From Flavobacteriaceae bacterium S0862 (lineage in GTDB: Bacteria; Bacteroidota; Bacteroidia; Flavobacteriales; Flavobacteriaceae), in NCBI GenBank assembly GCA_023015825.1, contig JALKAW010000005.1, positions 124,001-188,000 on the forward strand: 64,000 bases of DNA, read 5' to 3'. This document shows, piece after piece, positions 9,276-18,310 of the stretch. Position 1 is the first letter of the stretch, and each line of letters begins with the position of its first letter. The notes beneath the pieces are model-generated. The model was not told the DNA's origin and ran no database searches. It worked only from the letters and a program-made list of their open reading frames with translations. The position numbers and the translations under genes are program-made.

Positions 9276-9605
9276 TTATAAGGAGAAACTTTCGCCGCAA
9301 CCACATGTTCGGTTTGCGTTGGGGTTATTAAATACGAATCCAGTTCCGTTTAACCCTCCAGAATATTCTAAGGTAGTGCCAATAAGGTATAGAAAACTCT
9401 TTTTGTCGACAATAATTTTTACGCCATTATCTTCAAATACTTTATCTCCTTCCTGTTGTTGTTTATCAAACTGTAAATCGTACGACAACCCAGAGCATCC
9501 ACCACTTTTAACGCCTACGCGTACAAAGTCTGTAGTGGCATTATAGCCATCATCTTGCATGAGTTCAACAACTTTCTTTTTAGCTGTTTCAGAAACCTTA
9601 ATCAT
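9276..9605 (-). CDS. sufA: A-type Fe-S carrier (SufA/IscA family)
   Basis: The protein has 109 residues from the start MIKVSETA at 9605; a longer frame to 9647 exists but reaches across the promoter. It belongs to the HesB/IscA family that carries Fe-S clusters to target apoproteins. The three ligand cysteines are present: Cys37 in SGGCSG and Cys101/Cys103 in the C-terminal CGCGESF. It is the first gene of the suf operon. The symbol follows context; the sequence alone does not separate SufA from IscA or ErpA. Confidence 0.92.
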   Translation of the reverse strand: MIKVSETAKKKVVELMQDDGYNATTDFVRVGVKSGGCSGLSYDLQFDKQQQEGDKVFEDNGVKIIVDKKSFLYLIGTTLEYSGGLNGTGFVFNNPNANRTCGCGESFSL

Positions 9606-9636
9606 ATTCTTATGTAGATTATTTCTAAATAAAGAA

Positions 9637-9644
9637 CAAATATA
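9637..9644 (-). promoter_or_regulatory. Candidate promoter -7 box of the suf operon
   Basis: The minus strand reads TATATTTG here, matching TAnnTTTG. The implied leader before the sufA-like start is about 25 bases. A clear -33 TTG at the right spacing is not visible. I see no obvious regulator site such as an IscR-like palindrome. Confidence 0.5.
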
Positions 9645-9723
9645 CAATTTATGTACTGTTTTTAAAGAAAACCTAACATTATATTAGCCAATAGTTAGAT
9701 AGGTTTTTGTTATGCAAAGTAGA

Positions 9724-11058
9724 TTAGTTATTTACCTTTATAACTAAAGCATCTTTAAGACCATTATTTTCCATAATGTCGTAATCGTTGCTTTCAGTTT
9801 CACCAACAATAAAGATCTCTCCTTGTGATGTTTCAAGAAGATCAAAAGCGAAATCTAAACCAGAACCTCCAAAGTTTTTTTGATCTAAAAGTTTACCATT
9901 GGCATTGATTCTAATGACCCAAAAATCGTTTTCACCATAGTTGGAAGTTACATCCTTATCGCTGCTTTTTGAGTTTCCTGTAAGTAGAAACCCATTAGTT
10001 GAAGGCGAAATAGATGTTGCATAATCAAAATCGGAACCTCCATAGTTTTTTCGCCATTTCACCTTTCCATTATCATCTATTTTAACAATGTAGAAATCGG
10101 AATTTCCTTTGTTTGAGGAAACATCTCCATCAGCACTAAAAGAATTACCTGCAATTATATATGCATTGTCATCAGTTTTAGCAATAGATCTAGCTTGGTC
10201 AATTTCACTACCACCCAAAGATTTCTCCCAAAGTAAATTACCAGCTGTGTCTATTTTTATGACCCAATAATCGTAAGAACCATAACTATTAGTGATGTCG
10301 AAATCATCACTTTCAGAAAATCCTGTAATTACATATCCTCCGTCATTAGCTTGTACAACGTCAAAAGAGCGGTCATTATTAGTGCCTCCAAAATATTTAC
10401 GCCATTCTATATTACCATTAGCGTCTAGTTTATGACACCAAAACTCACCAACTCCATGTCGTTTGGAGTTGGTGAGTTTTGTATTTCCTAAACCTCCAGA
10501 AGCTGTTACATCTAAGAAGCCTGTCATTAAAAAACCTCCATCACTTGTTTGTATAATTGAGTAAGAATGGTCATGACCAGAAAAACCATAGCTTCTTTCC
10601 CATAATATATTGCCATTTGCATCTAATTTTAAAAGCCAATTATCATGAAAACCTTCATTGTTACTTGCATCACCATCACTACTCATACTGTACCCTGTAA
10701 TAGCAAAACCTCCATCATTTGTAGCTACCACTTTTTGACCAACATCATCACCGCTACCACCATAAGTTTTACTCCAAAGAAGGTTGCCATCAGGAGTGAT
10801 TTTAATTAACCAATAGTCGTTTTCTTGTAATGTCTTATCTGTAATATCTCCATCAATACTGTTTGTGTAACCGAATAGTGCTAAGTCGCCATCAGAGGTT
10901 TCTACTATCGAAACAATATGGTCTTCTTGTGAGCCTCCATAAGTATTTATAAAGGCAATATCGTTAAAAATGGACACGTAATTATCATCGAAATCTTCAT
11001 GGCACGAACTAACGGTAAGGCATAGTATCATGCAAAATAAGTAGGCTGTTTTTTTCAT
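9724..11058 (-). CDS. Lipoprotein with seven WD/kelch-like repeats, predicted beta-propeller
   Basis: The protein has 444 residues from MKKTAYLF (11058). The longer frame to 11106 would overlap the upstream gene. A lipobox VSSC gives Cys19. The body consists of about seven repeats of roughly 55 residues, each with a GGSxxD start, a DGGF/Y...GxS centre and a W[L/V]xK[L/I]DxNG end, so a seven-bladed propeller is likely. Repeat four is longer than the rest and its coding DNA contains a perfect 18-bp inverted repeat (10439-10481). The gene follows the choice-of-anchor B gene with a 1-base gap and is surely in the same operon. The function is unknown; cell-surface binding is an inference. Confidence 0.75.
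   Translation of the reverse strand: MKKTAYLFCMILCLTVSSCHEDFDDNYVSIFNDIAFINTYGGSQEDHIVSIVETSDGDLALFGYTNSIDGDITDKTLQENDYWLIKITPDGNLLWSKTYGGSGDDVGQKVVATNDGGFAITGYSMSSDGDASNNEGFHDNWLLKLDANGNILWERSYGFSGHDHSYSIIQTSDGGFLMTGFLDVTASGGLGNTKLTNSKRHGVGEFWCHKLDANGNIEWRKYFGGTNNDRSFDVVQANDGGYVITGFSESDDFDITNSYGSYDYWVIKIDTAGNLLWEKSLGGSEIDQARSIAKTDDNAYIIAGNSFSADGDVSSNKGNSDFYIVKIDDNGKVKWRKNYGGSDFDYATSISPSTNGFLLTGNSKSSDKDVTSNYGENDFWVIRINANGKLLDQKNFGGSGLDFAFDLLETSQGEIFIVGETESNDYDIMENNGLKDALVIKVNN
10439..10481. repeat. Perfect 18-bp inverted repeat inside a coding region
   Basis: Arms at 10439-10456 and 10464-10481 (CAAAACTCACCAACTCCA and its reverse complement) are separated by 7 bases. The hairpin lies within the fourth propeller repeat of the lipoprotein gene and is translated on the minus strand as roughly TKLTNSKRHGVGEFW. 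Confidence 0.9.
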
Positions 11059-11059
11059 G

Positions 11060-12295
11060 TTAACTTCCGTTTTTACGTATAATAAATAATCCTCTTTCGA
11101 TGTCACTTATTATTATGTTTCCACTTTCAAAATAAGGGTACACATTCCAAGCACCATGAAAGGACGTACTATTGTTTTCTGGATAAGTATCAAAAAAACC
11201 AACTTCGGTCATTGTGTTGGTTTCTATATTAGAAATATCAATGATTCTAATACCAGACGTATAATTTGCCTGATACAATAAATTACCTTTAACATATACA
11301 TTGTGATCTATTGATGTTGTTGGTCCTAAATGTTGCATATGAAATGTTGGGTTGTCTAAATCAGTAAAATCAAACACTAAAGTTCTTGTTCTTGTATTGT
11401 AATTAATTTCATCTGTTTCATCTCCAAGAATGAAATATTTTTGGTTCTCAGTAAACCATCCTTGATGGGTAAAACCAATATTAGAGTAAGAAATACTAGA
11501 TATGTTAGTTGGGTTATTTTTATCGGTTACATCTACAATAACTACTTCATTTTCGTTGCTTCCAATTAAAATTTCACTACCACTATAATCGGAATCAGGT
11601 CCATTATAGGTAACTACTTGAGCATCGTGAGAATAAGAATCATTACTATACCCACCTGCTGGTGTAGGATTTAATGGGTCTTGAATATTCACAAAATGTG
11701 GGCCTCCACCAAAAGTATTGGTTCCTACAGCAAAAGCAAAACCAGTATCCTCATTAATTACAATATTATGCGCATTACCAAATTGTGTATAAAGAGCATC
11801 TTCTGTAAAGTTTTCTGGAGCAGAAGTTACATCACGTAATCGCGATAAATCAAAAACCTGCATACCATGACCAGGCGCTTCACTAACGATAAATGCATGG
11901 TCGTTATAGACCTTAACATCTCTCCATATACTACTCGTTGTTGCAGTTGGCAGGTTGCCAACTAATATGGGATCTATAGGATTAGAAATATCAACAAAAG
12001 ACACACCAATGGACGTACACATTAGGGCATATTCCTTTCCCGAAACAGGATCTGTCCAACCCCAAGAGTCATTTCCATCACTACCTCCTCTAAGTTCTTC
12101 TAATGTGATATGTGCTAGCAAATCGTAATCATTGCAAGGAAACACTCCTGCAAATCCGTTTTCACATGTAGCATTAGAACTGGTGGGAGTAGGTTCATCT
12201 ATGAATAATGTATTGTTCTTTGAACAACTTTGCTCAAGAAGCAATATAAGAGTTCCCAATAAAACAGCTAGAAGCTGTGTTTTGATATTTTTCAT
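11060..12295 (-). CDS. Choice-of-anchor B family lipoprotein
   Basis: The protein has 411 residues with the start at MKNIKTQ (12295); the frame extends to 12352 without a better start. The N-terminal signal ends in EQSC, giving lipid attachment at about Cys24. The body has repeated LVIVD-like units (FVDISNP, QVFDLSRL, VNIQDPLNP, VIVDVTDKNNP, IRIIDISNI) and the opening GFAGVFPCNDYDLLAHI that is characteristic of choice-of-anchor B proteins, which form a propeller and carry different surface anchors in different species. Here the anchor is a lipid. The downstream propeller gene follows after 1 base. The role is unknown. Confidence 0.88.
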   Translation of the reverse strand: MKNIKTQLLAVLLGTLILLLEQSCSKNNTLFIDEPTPTSSNATCENGFAGVFPCNDYDLLAHITLEELRGGSDGNDSWGWTDPVSGKEYALMCTSIGVSFVDISNPIDPILVGNLPTATTSSIWRDVKVYNDHAFIVSEAPGHGMQVFDLSRLRDVTSAPENFTEDALYTQFGNAHNIVINEDTGFAFAVGTNTFGGGPHFVNIQDPLNPTPAGGYSNDSYSHDAQVVTYNGPDSDYSGSEILIGSNENEVVIVDVTDKNNPTNISSISYSNIGFTHQGWFTENQKYFILGDETDEINYNTRTRTLVFDFTDLDNPTFHMQHLGPTTSIDHNVYVKGNLLYQANYTSGIRIIDISNIETNTMTEVGFFDTYPENNSTSFHGAWNVYPYFESGNIIISDIERGLFIIRKNGS

Positions 12296-12453
12296 GCAAT
12301 TCTTTTTTACTAAAATACAAGAAAAACGAGATAGTTCAATAGTCAGTTTCACAAAAAATGGCTACATGATAATTTGTACTCAAAATAATTGCGTAGTTGT
12401 GGCTTAATAAAGTATTTTTATGCAAAGTAATTTATAAACCAACCAGATTGAAT

Positions 12454-14079
12454 ATGAAATCATTTTTAAGATTAGTAGTTTTTCTACTAAGCCTCCAATT
12501 AACAGCTCAAAACACCCCTTGGAGTGAAGATTTGATGACAACACCAGAAAAGTCTAATTACCAAAAAACATCAACATATGGTGATGTAATGGATTTTATA
12601 AAAGCTATTCAAGCTAAATCAAATTTAGTTCATCTTGAATTTATGGGAAAAAGTATGGAAGGGAAAGGCATCCCTGTTGTTGTAATGGCGAATCCAAAAA
12701 TTAGTTCATCTCAAGAAGCGAAAGATTCAGGAAAACCAGTCATGTATGTTCAAGGAAATATTCATTCTGGAGAAGTTGAAGGGAAAGAAGTATTACAACA
12801 ATTAATGCGAGATATTTTATTAGGAGATAAAAAGCATTTGTTAGATAATCAAATTATCATTTTTGCTCCAATATATAATACAGATTCTAATGATAAAATG
12901 GAAAAAGGAAGGCGTCCATCGCAAGAAGACAGTCCTATTGAAGTTGGGATTAGAGCCAATAGTCAAGGGTTTGATTTAAATAGGGATGGCGTTAAAATGG
13001 AAGCTTTTGAAACAGAAGGATTGGTTCAAAATGTTATATTAAAATGGGATCCTGAAATGTTGGTCGATTTACATACTACCAATGGTACTTGGCATGGTTA
13101 CGGAGTCACTTATGCACCAAGCTATCATTATGCAGGAGAAAAAGCACCTTACGATTTCACTTGGAATACTATGCTGCCAAGTATTGTTACATCTATTGAT
13201 GAGAATTATGGTGTAAAATTAGGGCCTTATGGTGGTTATTCACTACGTCAAGGTTGGCCTGCGAAAGCTATTTACACTTACAATCATCACCCAAGATATA
13301 TCGTAAACCAAATGGGTTTAAGAAATAAAGTCGGCATTTTAAGTGAAGCCTTTGCTCATGATCGTTTTTACAAACGTATGAATGGCACTTATGGTTTTGT
13401 AGCTGAAATTTTAGAATTCACCCATAATAATGGAAGGAAAATGGCAGAGATTAATGCTAAGGCAACTCAAGACGCTATTGATAATGTAAAACAAAATGCA
13501 GGCAAAGCTAAAAAAGGTGTGCGTTTTAAAATGGTGCCTTTAGACGATACTTTTACCTTAAGAACATACGATTATGTTGCTTATAATAATGAAGAAGGAG
13601 AACAGCGTTATGCTCGCTCTGGTAAAATTATTGAGATACCAGATGTTCAAAATTATTCAAAATTTGAAGCTGATGTGGAAAGTACGTTGCCAAGAGGTTA
13701 TTTCTTACCTAAGTCTATGAAGCATATTGTAGATCATTTGAGAAAACAAGGTGTTAAGGTAACTGAATTAAAGGCATCAGAAAGAGCAGTGGGTGAAGAG
13801 TTTGTAATGTCTGATTTAAGCCTCTCAAAGCGTAAATTTGAAGGACATTTTATGGCAAATGCTAAAGGAGAATTTGTTGCTAAAACAAAAAAATTCAAAA
13901 AAGGCGATTATTGGATAGATATGGCACAACCATTATCTAACCTTATTTTTTACATGCTCGAACCACAATCGGATGATGGTTTGGTAACTTGGAATTTCTT
14001 TGACGATTATTTTAATGAAAAGGGTATTGAGAAGAAACCTGTAGCCTATCCAGTTTTTAAATATTACAAATTGCGATAA
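12454..14079 (+). CDS. Secreted M14 family metallocarboxypeptidase
   Basis: The protein has 541 residues, starting at MKSFLRLV (12454), where a signal peptide ends in LTAQ. Zinc ligands HSGE are at 104-107, in the M14 HxxE motif, and DLHTTNG probably supplies the third ligand, His. A likely catalytic Glu lies in the EILEFTHNNG region. The C-terminal third (from about residue 350) has no clear family match and may be a beta-sandwich. It should cleave C-terminal or gamma-linked residues from peptides in the periplasm or outside the cell. It is divergent from the choice-of-anchor gene and ends in its own terminator. Confidence 0.85.
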   Translation: MKSFLRLVVFLLSLQLTAQNTPWSEDLMTTPEKSNYQKTSTYGDVMDFIKAIQAKSNLVHLEFMGKSMEGKGIPVVVMANPKISSSQEAKDSGKPVMYVQGNIHSGEVEGKEVLQQLMRDILLGDKKHLLDNQIIIFAPIYNTDSNDKMEKGRRPSQEDSPIEVGIRANSQGFDLNRDGVKMEAFETEGLVQNVILKWDPEMLVDLHTTNGTWHGYGVTYAPSYHYAGEKAPYDFTWNTMLPSIVTSIDENYGVKLGPYGGYSLRQGWPAKAIYTYNHHPRYIVNQMGLRNKVGILSEAFAHDRFYKRMNGTYGFVAEILEFTHNNGRKMAEINAKATQDAIDNVKQNAGKAKKGVRFKMVPLDDTFTLRTYDYVAYNNEEGEQRYARSGKIIEIPDVQNYSKFEADVESTLPRGYFLPKSMKHIVDHLRKQGVKVTELKASERAVGEEFVMSDLSLSKRKFEGHFMANAKGEFVAKTKKFKKGDYWIDMAQPLSNLIFYMLEPQSDDGLVTWNFFDDYFNEKGIEKKPVAYPVFKYYKLR

Positions 14080-14101
14080 TCTCTTGTTTAAAGAAAGAAG
14101 A

Positions 14102-14129
14102 AGCACCTTTAAATAGGGTGCTTTTTTTG
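14102..14129 (+). terminator. Rho-independent terminator of the M14 peptidase gene
   Basis: A stem AGCACC/GGTGCT (14102-14107 with 14117-14122) is followed by a T7 run and starts 23 bases after the stop codon. Confidence 0.8.
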
Positions 14130-14264
14130 TTTTATAGAATATGATTTATTAGTAAACTAACTTGGTACATGAGCATGAGGTATTTGCAGGAAATTAATTT
14201 TGATTTCGAGACAAAATTTGGTGTATTTAAATCTCGATTATCGAGTAAATAAAAGGAATTGCCA

Positions 14265-14272
14265 TATCTTTG
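14265..14272 (+). promoter_or_regulatory. Candidate -7 box giving a leaderless thiL message
   Basis: TATCTTTG matches TAnnTTTG and is followed by only four bases before the thiL ATG at 14277. If transcription starts the usual 5-7 bases past the box, the message begins at or next to the start codon. No convincing -33 TTG is seen. Confidence 0.45.
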
Positions 14273-14276
14273 CAGC

Positions 14277-15329
14277 ATGATAGAAGATAAAAACCAAACA
14301 AGAACACCATTAAGTGATTTAGGAGAATTCAAACTTATAGATCATTTAACAAAAAACTTTAAGATAAGTCATAAAAGCACTCTTAAAGGCATTGGTGATG
14401 ATGCAGCTGTACTAAGTTTTAATGATAAAAAAGTAGTGGTTTCAACAGATTTGTTGGTTGAAGGTGTTCATTTTGATTTGAGTTATATGCCTCTAAAGCA
14501 TTTAGGCTATAAAGCAGTTATGGTAAATCTATCAGATATTTACGCAATGAATGCTACAGCAACTCAAATAACTGTGTCTATTGCTGTATCCAATAGATTT
14601 CCATTAGAAGCCCTTGAAGAATTGTATGCAGGAATTGAAACTGCCGCTAAGATATATAAGGTAGATGTAGTTGGAGGAGATACTACTTCGTCAACATCAG
14701 GGCTAATAATTTCAATAACTGCTATTGGTGAAGCAATCGAAAAAGATATAGTTTATCGAAAAGGAGCTAAACCTAATGATTTGTTAGTAGTAACGGGAGA
14801 TTTGGGAGGCGCATATATGGGACTTCAAGTTTTAGAACGTGAAAAGGAAGTGTTTAAAGTGAATCCTAATAATCAACCAGATTTAGATAAATACACTTAT
14901 ATCGTACAGCGTCAATTAAAACCAGAAGCCCGAAAGGACATTGTAGCACTGTTAAAAGAGCTTGATGTAAAACCAACATGCATGATTGATATTAGTGATG
15001 GTTTGTCTTCTGAAATTATGCATTTGTGTAAGCATAGTGAAGTAGGTTGTGATGTTTACGAAAACAAGATGCCGCTTGATCCTCAAGTTATTATGACTTG
15101 CGAGGAATTTAATATAGATAGTACAACTATCGCTTTAAATGGAGGAGAGGACTATGAATTATTAATGACAATTTCTCAAGAAGATTTTCCTAAAATAAAG
15201 GCTAATCCTAACTTAACTGTTATTGGGTATATTACTGATAAGAGCGCAGGTATGCATTTGGTGACAAGAGCCGAAGAAAAAATACCTTTAAAAGCTCAAG
15301 GTTGGAACTCACTTAGCCAATCGGAATAA
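14277..15329 (+). CDS. thiL: Thiamine-monophosphate kinase
   Basis: This 350-residue AIR-synthase-fold kinase converts thiamine phosphate to thiamine diphosphate with ATP in the cytoplasm. Motifs include GIGDDAAV (about 38-45), STDLLVEGVHFD with metal-binding acidic residues, DIYAMNA, VGGDTTSS and, near the C-terminus, IDISDGL and GGEDYELL. The start at 14277 is preferred over the frame opening at 14259 because a promoter box lies directly upstream. Its last 21 bases overlap the convergent zinc-ribbon gene. No TPP riboswitch is present. Confidence 0.96.
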   Translation: MIEDKNQTRTPLSDLGEFKLIDHLTKNFKISHKSTLKGIGDDAAVLSFNDKKVVVSTDLLVEGVHFDLSYMPLKHLGYKAVMVNLSDIYAMNATATQITVSIAVSNRFPLEALEELYAGIETAAKIYKVDVVGGDTTSSTSGLIISITAIGEAIEKDIVYRKGAKPNDLLVVTGDLGGAYMGLQVLEREKEVFKVNPNNQPDLDKYTYIVQRQLKPEARKDIVALLKELDVKPTCMIDISDGLSSEIMHLCKHSEVGCDVYENKMPLDPQVIMTCEEFNIDSTTIALNGGEDYELLMTISQEDFPKIKANPNLTVIGYITDKSAGMHLVTRAEEKIPLKAQGWNSLSQSE

Positions 15330-15566
15330 CGAGTTATCGCTTAAATCAATTACAGGGATATTCTTTTTTCTAAGTCTGTTATTATGGATTCTTTCTAGTA
15401 CCGCGTTAATTTCTTTATACTTTGGAGTTAATAAAGTTAATTTACCGTTACCGTTTGTAGTCACTTGCTCTTTACAATGTTTACAAGTGTATTCTTTTAC
15501 ATGATATGTAACGTTCTTTGTTACTGTGTAATCATGACCAAAAAATGAACAATATAAATGTTTCAA
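15309..15566 (-). CDS. Small zinc-ribbon-like protein (copy 1), TTG start
   Basis: This 85-residue protein has a C...GH and CxxC layout: YCSFFGHDY near the N-terminus and HVKEYTCKHCKEQVTTNGNG in the middle, which could bind one zinc. It is paralogous to the gene at 15811-16092. The only start in frame is TTG at 15566 (an in-frame stop lies upstream), preceded by AAAGG-like purines. The 3' end overlaps thiL on the other strand by 21 bases. Layout recalls small DUF1660-type proteins, but the family assignment is not secure. Confidence 0.65.
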   Translation of the reverse strand: MKHLYCSFFGHDYTVTKNVTYHVKEYTCKHCKEQVTTNGNGKLTLLTPKYKEINAVLERIHNNRLRKKNIPVIDLSDNSLFRLAK

Positions 15567-15810
15567 ACCTTTTAGTTTTAGCTAATTAATAATGAGGGAT
15601 TATTAAAAGTAATTTTTTTTGCAAAAATAATAGGATTTAACGAGAAGTATTCGTTAAAGAGTTTCTTTTTTTCTTTGAACGCAACATTTTTTATTAAAAA
15701 TGAAACTTAGAAAAGACAAATTGTTTATTTAACATGAAAAATAGAGCTAAATATATTTTAGCTAAGTAGTTGGTTTCAAAACCAATAAATTAACTGTCTT
15801 TTAGTAATAA
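15567..15810. other. AT-rich spacer between the two zinc-ribbon genes
   Basis: A 244-base spacer with very low GC. I see no open frame, strong hairpin or promoter box that I can support. Confidence 0.5.
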
Positions 15811-16092
15811 TTAAGCAGCAGTTGTAGAATACATTTTTTGCTCAAGTCTTGTCTTTCTTCTAGTGTGAATATATTCTAAAATTGAATTTATTTCCTGAAA
15901 TGTTGGCGTAAGTTCGGTTAAATGACCATTGCCATTTGTTGTTAACTGTTTTTTGCAACATTTACAGGTGTATTCTTTAACGTGTTTGGTAACTAATTTT
16001 GATACATCGTATTGATGACCGAAAATATTACAATAAAATTTTGAAACTGGATTAGAATAATTAGTTTGAGAGTTAGAAGTAGTTGTTTTCAT
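15811..16092 (-). CDS. Small zinc-ribbon-like protein (copy 2)
   Basis: This 93-residue paralogue of the previous gene shares FGHxYxV, HVKEYTCKxCKxQ and the TTNGNG segment, then a helical C-terminus (QEINSILEYIH). The putative metal ligands are Cys/His of FYCNIFGH plus the CKCC pair. It has a longer, polar N-terminus than copy 1 and an ATG start. The two copies are 244 bases apart on one strand, consistent with an old tandem duplication. The function is unknown; a nucleic-acid or protein-binding adaptor is possible. Confidence 0.7.
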   Translation of the reverse strand: MKTTTSNSQTNYSNPVSKFYCNIFGHQYDVSKLVTKHVKEYTCKCCKKQLTTNGNGHLTELTPTFQEINSILEYIHTRRKTRLEQKMYSTTAA

Positions 16093-16151
16093 AAGCTATC
16101 GGTTATTGGGGATATAAACTTAGAAAAAAAATACAAATAAACGCTAAAAGA

Positions 16152-16937
16152 CTATAAATTTTCGATGAAATGCATAATATTGTAGGAAAAAGATTCTTTA
16201 TTTTCAATATGACTCATGTGCCCACCAGGTAATTCAATAATTTCTGTTTGTAATTCATTAGCCTCTTTTCTTAAAATATGACCATTAATAACAGTATCTT
16301 TTTCGCCAAAAATAATTAGTTTTTTGCATTTAAGTTGTTTAAATACATTTTTGCTATCTAACCTAATTCTCATACCTTCTTGAGCTGCAATATATCCATT
16401 AACCGAAGTTTTTAATGCCTCAGATAGAGCAGAATTTAAGGCTTCTTTGTATTTGATTCTGCTTTGAGGTGCAAACAAATTGGTAAAAGACAGCTGTACC
16501 ATATTCTTAAAATTACTTTTAACTAATTCATTAGCCCGAGCACGTAATAATTTAAGTTCTTTATCATCTGCTTTATAAGTTGAATTCATTAAACAGAGTC
16601 CAGAAATTTTTGAAGAAAATAATTTTGCATAAGCTAATGCAACATAGCCTCCCATGGAATGGCCAATAAAAGTAGCTTTTTGGATTTTTAAGTAAGATAA
16701 TACTTTATTAACTGCTTCTGCCATAAGTTCCATAGAATGAACATGGCTTATACATTCACTTTGACCATGGCCTAAAAGATCGATAGTGATTATACAATTG
16801 TTTTTAGAGAATTGCGAAATAAAATTATGCCACATAGTTGAGTTTTCTAAAAATCCATGCAGTAAAACAACAACGTCTCCTTGTCCATAGACATTATAAT
16901 GGACTCTAGCATTTTTAAATAAAACGAAAGTATTCAT
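16152..16937 (-). CDS. Alpha/beta hydrolase
   Basis: The protein has 261 residues with the start at MNTFVLFKNA (16937). It has the oxyanion HGF (27-29), the nucleophile elbow GHSMGG with Ser94, an Asp in GEKDTV and His in GGHMSHIE, a complete catalytic triad. The length and lack of signal peptide suggest a cytoplasmic esterase or hydrolase such as those of the MhpC/BioH-like group, but the substrate cannot be read from sequence. It is divergent from brnQ; only 36 bases separate the two starts. Confidence 0.88.
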   Translation of the reverse strand: MNTFVLFKNARVHYNVYGQGDVVVLLHGFLENSTMWHNFISQFSKNNCIITIDLLGHGQSECISHVHSMELMAEAVNKVLSYLKIQKATFIGHSMGGYVALAYAKLFSSKISGLCLMNSTYKADDKELKLLRARANELVKSNFKNMVQLSFTNLFAPQSRIKYKEALNSALSEALKTSVNGYIAAQEGMRIRLDSKNVFKQLKCKKLIIFGEKDTVINGHILRKEANELQTEIIELPGGHMSHIENKESFSYNIMHFIENL

Positions 16938-16955
16938 CAAATTTATTATCTTCCA

Positions 16956-16963
16956 CAAAGATA
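16956..16963 (-). promoter_or_regulatory. Candidate -7 box for the alpha/beta hydrolase
   Basis: The minus strand reads TATCTTTG, which would place the RNA start about 13 bases before the ATG at 16937. It lies in the 36-base divergent spacer shared with brnQ. Confidence 0.4.
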
Positions 16964-16973
16964 ATTCTATAAG

Positions 16974-18263
16974 ATGAATAATAAGAAAACGATATTAATA
17001 ATTGGTTTTGCATTGTTTGCAAGTTTTTTTGGTGCAGGAAATTTAATTTTACCGCCTTTTTTAGGGTTTAATTCTGGGCCAGATTGGTGGCTTGTGACTC
17101 TTGGGTTTGTAACTTCGGCGACAGTTATTCCTTTACTGGCTTTATTTGGTCATGCTAGATTGCAAGGAACCATGCTGGACTTTGGTAATAAGGTATCACC
17201 ATTATTTAGTTTGGTATATTGTTTATGCGTATATACAATTGCCATTACCTTGCCAATACCTCGAACTGCAGCAGTAACTCATGAAATGGCAATTCAGCCT
17301 TTTTTTGATACGTCTTCGCTTTTAACTAGTAGCTTATACTTTGGTATTGCTTTTATCTTTATAATGAAAAGAGATAGTATACTAAGCATCCTTGGTAAAT
17401 TTTTAACGCCTTTAATAGTTCTTATTTTATTAGCCATAATAATTATTGGTCTTTTCACGTCACCTGAAAGTATAAATGCTTCGGTTTTAGAAGCACCAGC
17501 TTTAGTTGCAGGGTTATTGGAAGGGTATCAAACTTATGATGCACTTGGAGGCATTTTAATTGGAGGCGTTGTGATAATTTCACTAAATCTGGAAGGAGGT
17601 ATTTCTTTTGAAGATAAAAAAGCCATCATTGCTAAATCTGGATTAGTAGCCGCGACGGGTTTATTTATAATATATGCAGGAATGATAGCTGTTGGAGCTT
17701 TGCATAATACGGAGTTTGAAGCCTCAATTACACGACCAGAATTACTTTCAGGTTTAAGCTTAAAAACTTTAGGGAATATAGGTAATCTATTCTTAAGCGT
17801 ACTTATTTCTTTAGCATGTTTTACAACTGCAGTAAGTGTTATTGTTGGAACTGCCGATTTCTTTAAAGGCCTATTTAAAGAATCACAATTAGCATACACC
17901 ATTACAGCTATTATATCCTGTATTATGGGTGTTTTAGTTGGTCAATTCGACGTTCATTATATTATTGTAGTGGCGTTACCAGCTTTAATGTTTATTTACC
18001 CTTTAACGATTGTACTTATATTATTGAATGTAATTCCACAGAAATATGCAACTAAACTAGTGTTTAAAACCGTGGTTTTAGTAACCTTTATTTTTAGTAT
18101 TCCTGATTTTTTAGGTTTTTTAATGGAAGCCGATTGGTTACAAAATATTAAAGAAATAATACCTTTTGCAAAGCAAAATTTAGGCTGGGTACTTCCTGGA
18201 TTGGTTGCCTTTATTGTAGTTAATTTGGTTCAAAACCTCTTAAAACAACGAGGTGCTAAATAA
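16974..18263 (+). CDS. brnQ: Branched-chain amino acid carrier BrnQ
   Basis: This 429-residue inner-membrane carrier has about twelve hydrophobic segments. It opens with the family signature FASFFGAGNLILPPFLG (about 14-30). BrnQ/LIVCS proteins import leucine, isoleucine and valine with sodium or protons. The start is the only ATG near the divergent promoter region. It is followed by a short terminator. Confidence 0.94.
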   Translation: MNNKKTILIIGFALFASFFGAGNLILPPFLGFNSGPDWWLVTLGFVTSATVIPLLALFGHARLQGTMLDFGNKVSPLFSLVYCLCVYTIAITLPIPRTAAVTHEMAIQPFFDTSSLLTSSLYFGIAFIFIMKRDSILSILGKFLTPLIVLILLAIIIIGLFTSPESINASVLEAPALVAGLLEGYQTYDALGGILIGGVVIISLNLEGGISFEDKKAIIAKSGLVAATGLFIIYAGMIAVGALHNTEFEASITRPELLSGLSLKTLGNIGNLFLSVLISLACFTTAVSVIVGTADFFKGLFKESQLAYTITAIISCIMGVLVGQFDVHYIIVVALPALMFIYPLTIVLILLNVIPQKYATKLVFKTVVLVTFIFSIPDFLGFLMEADWLQNIKEIIPFAKQNLGWVLPGLVAFIVVNLVQNLLKQRGAK

Positions 18264-18273
18264 CAGCTAATAT

Positions 18274-18293
18274 GCCTTTTTAAAAGGCTTTTT
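18274..18293 (+). terminator. Terminator of brnQ
   Basis: A compact stem GCCTT/AAGGC around TTTAA is followed by T5, starting 10 bases after the brnQ stop. Confidence 0.6.
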
Positions 18294-18310
18294 GGCGATG
18301 CCAAAAGTAG

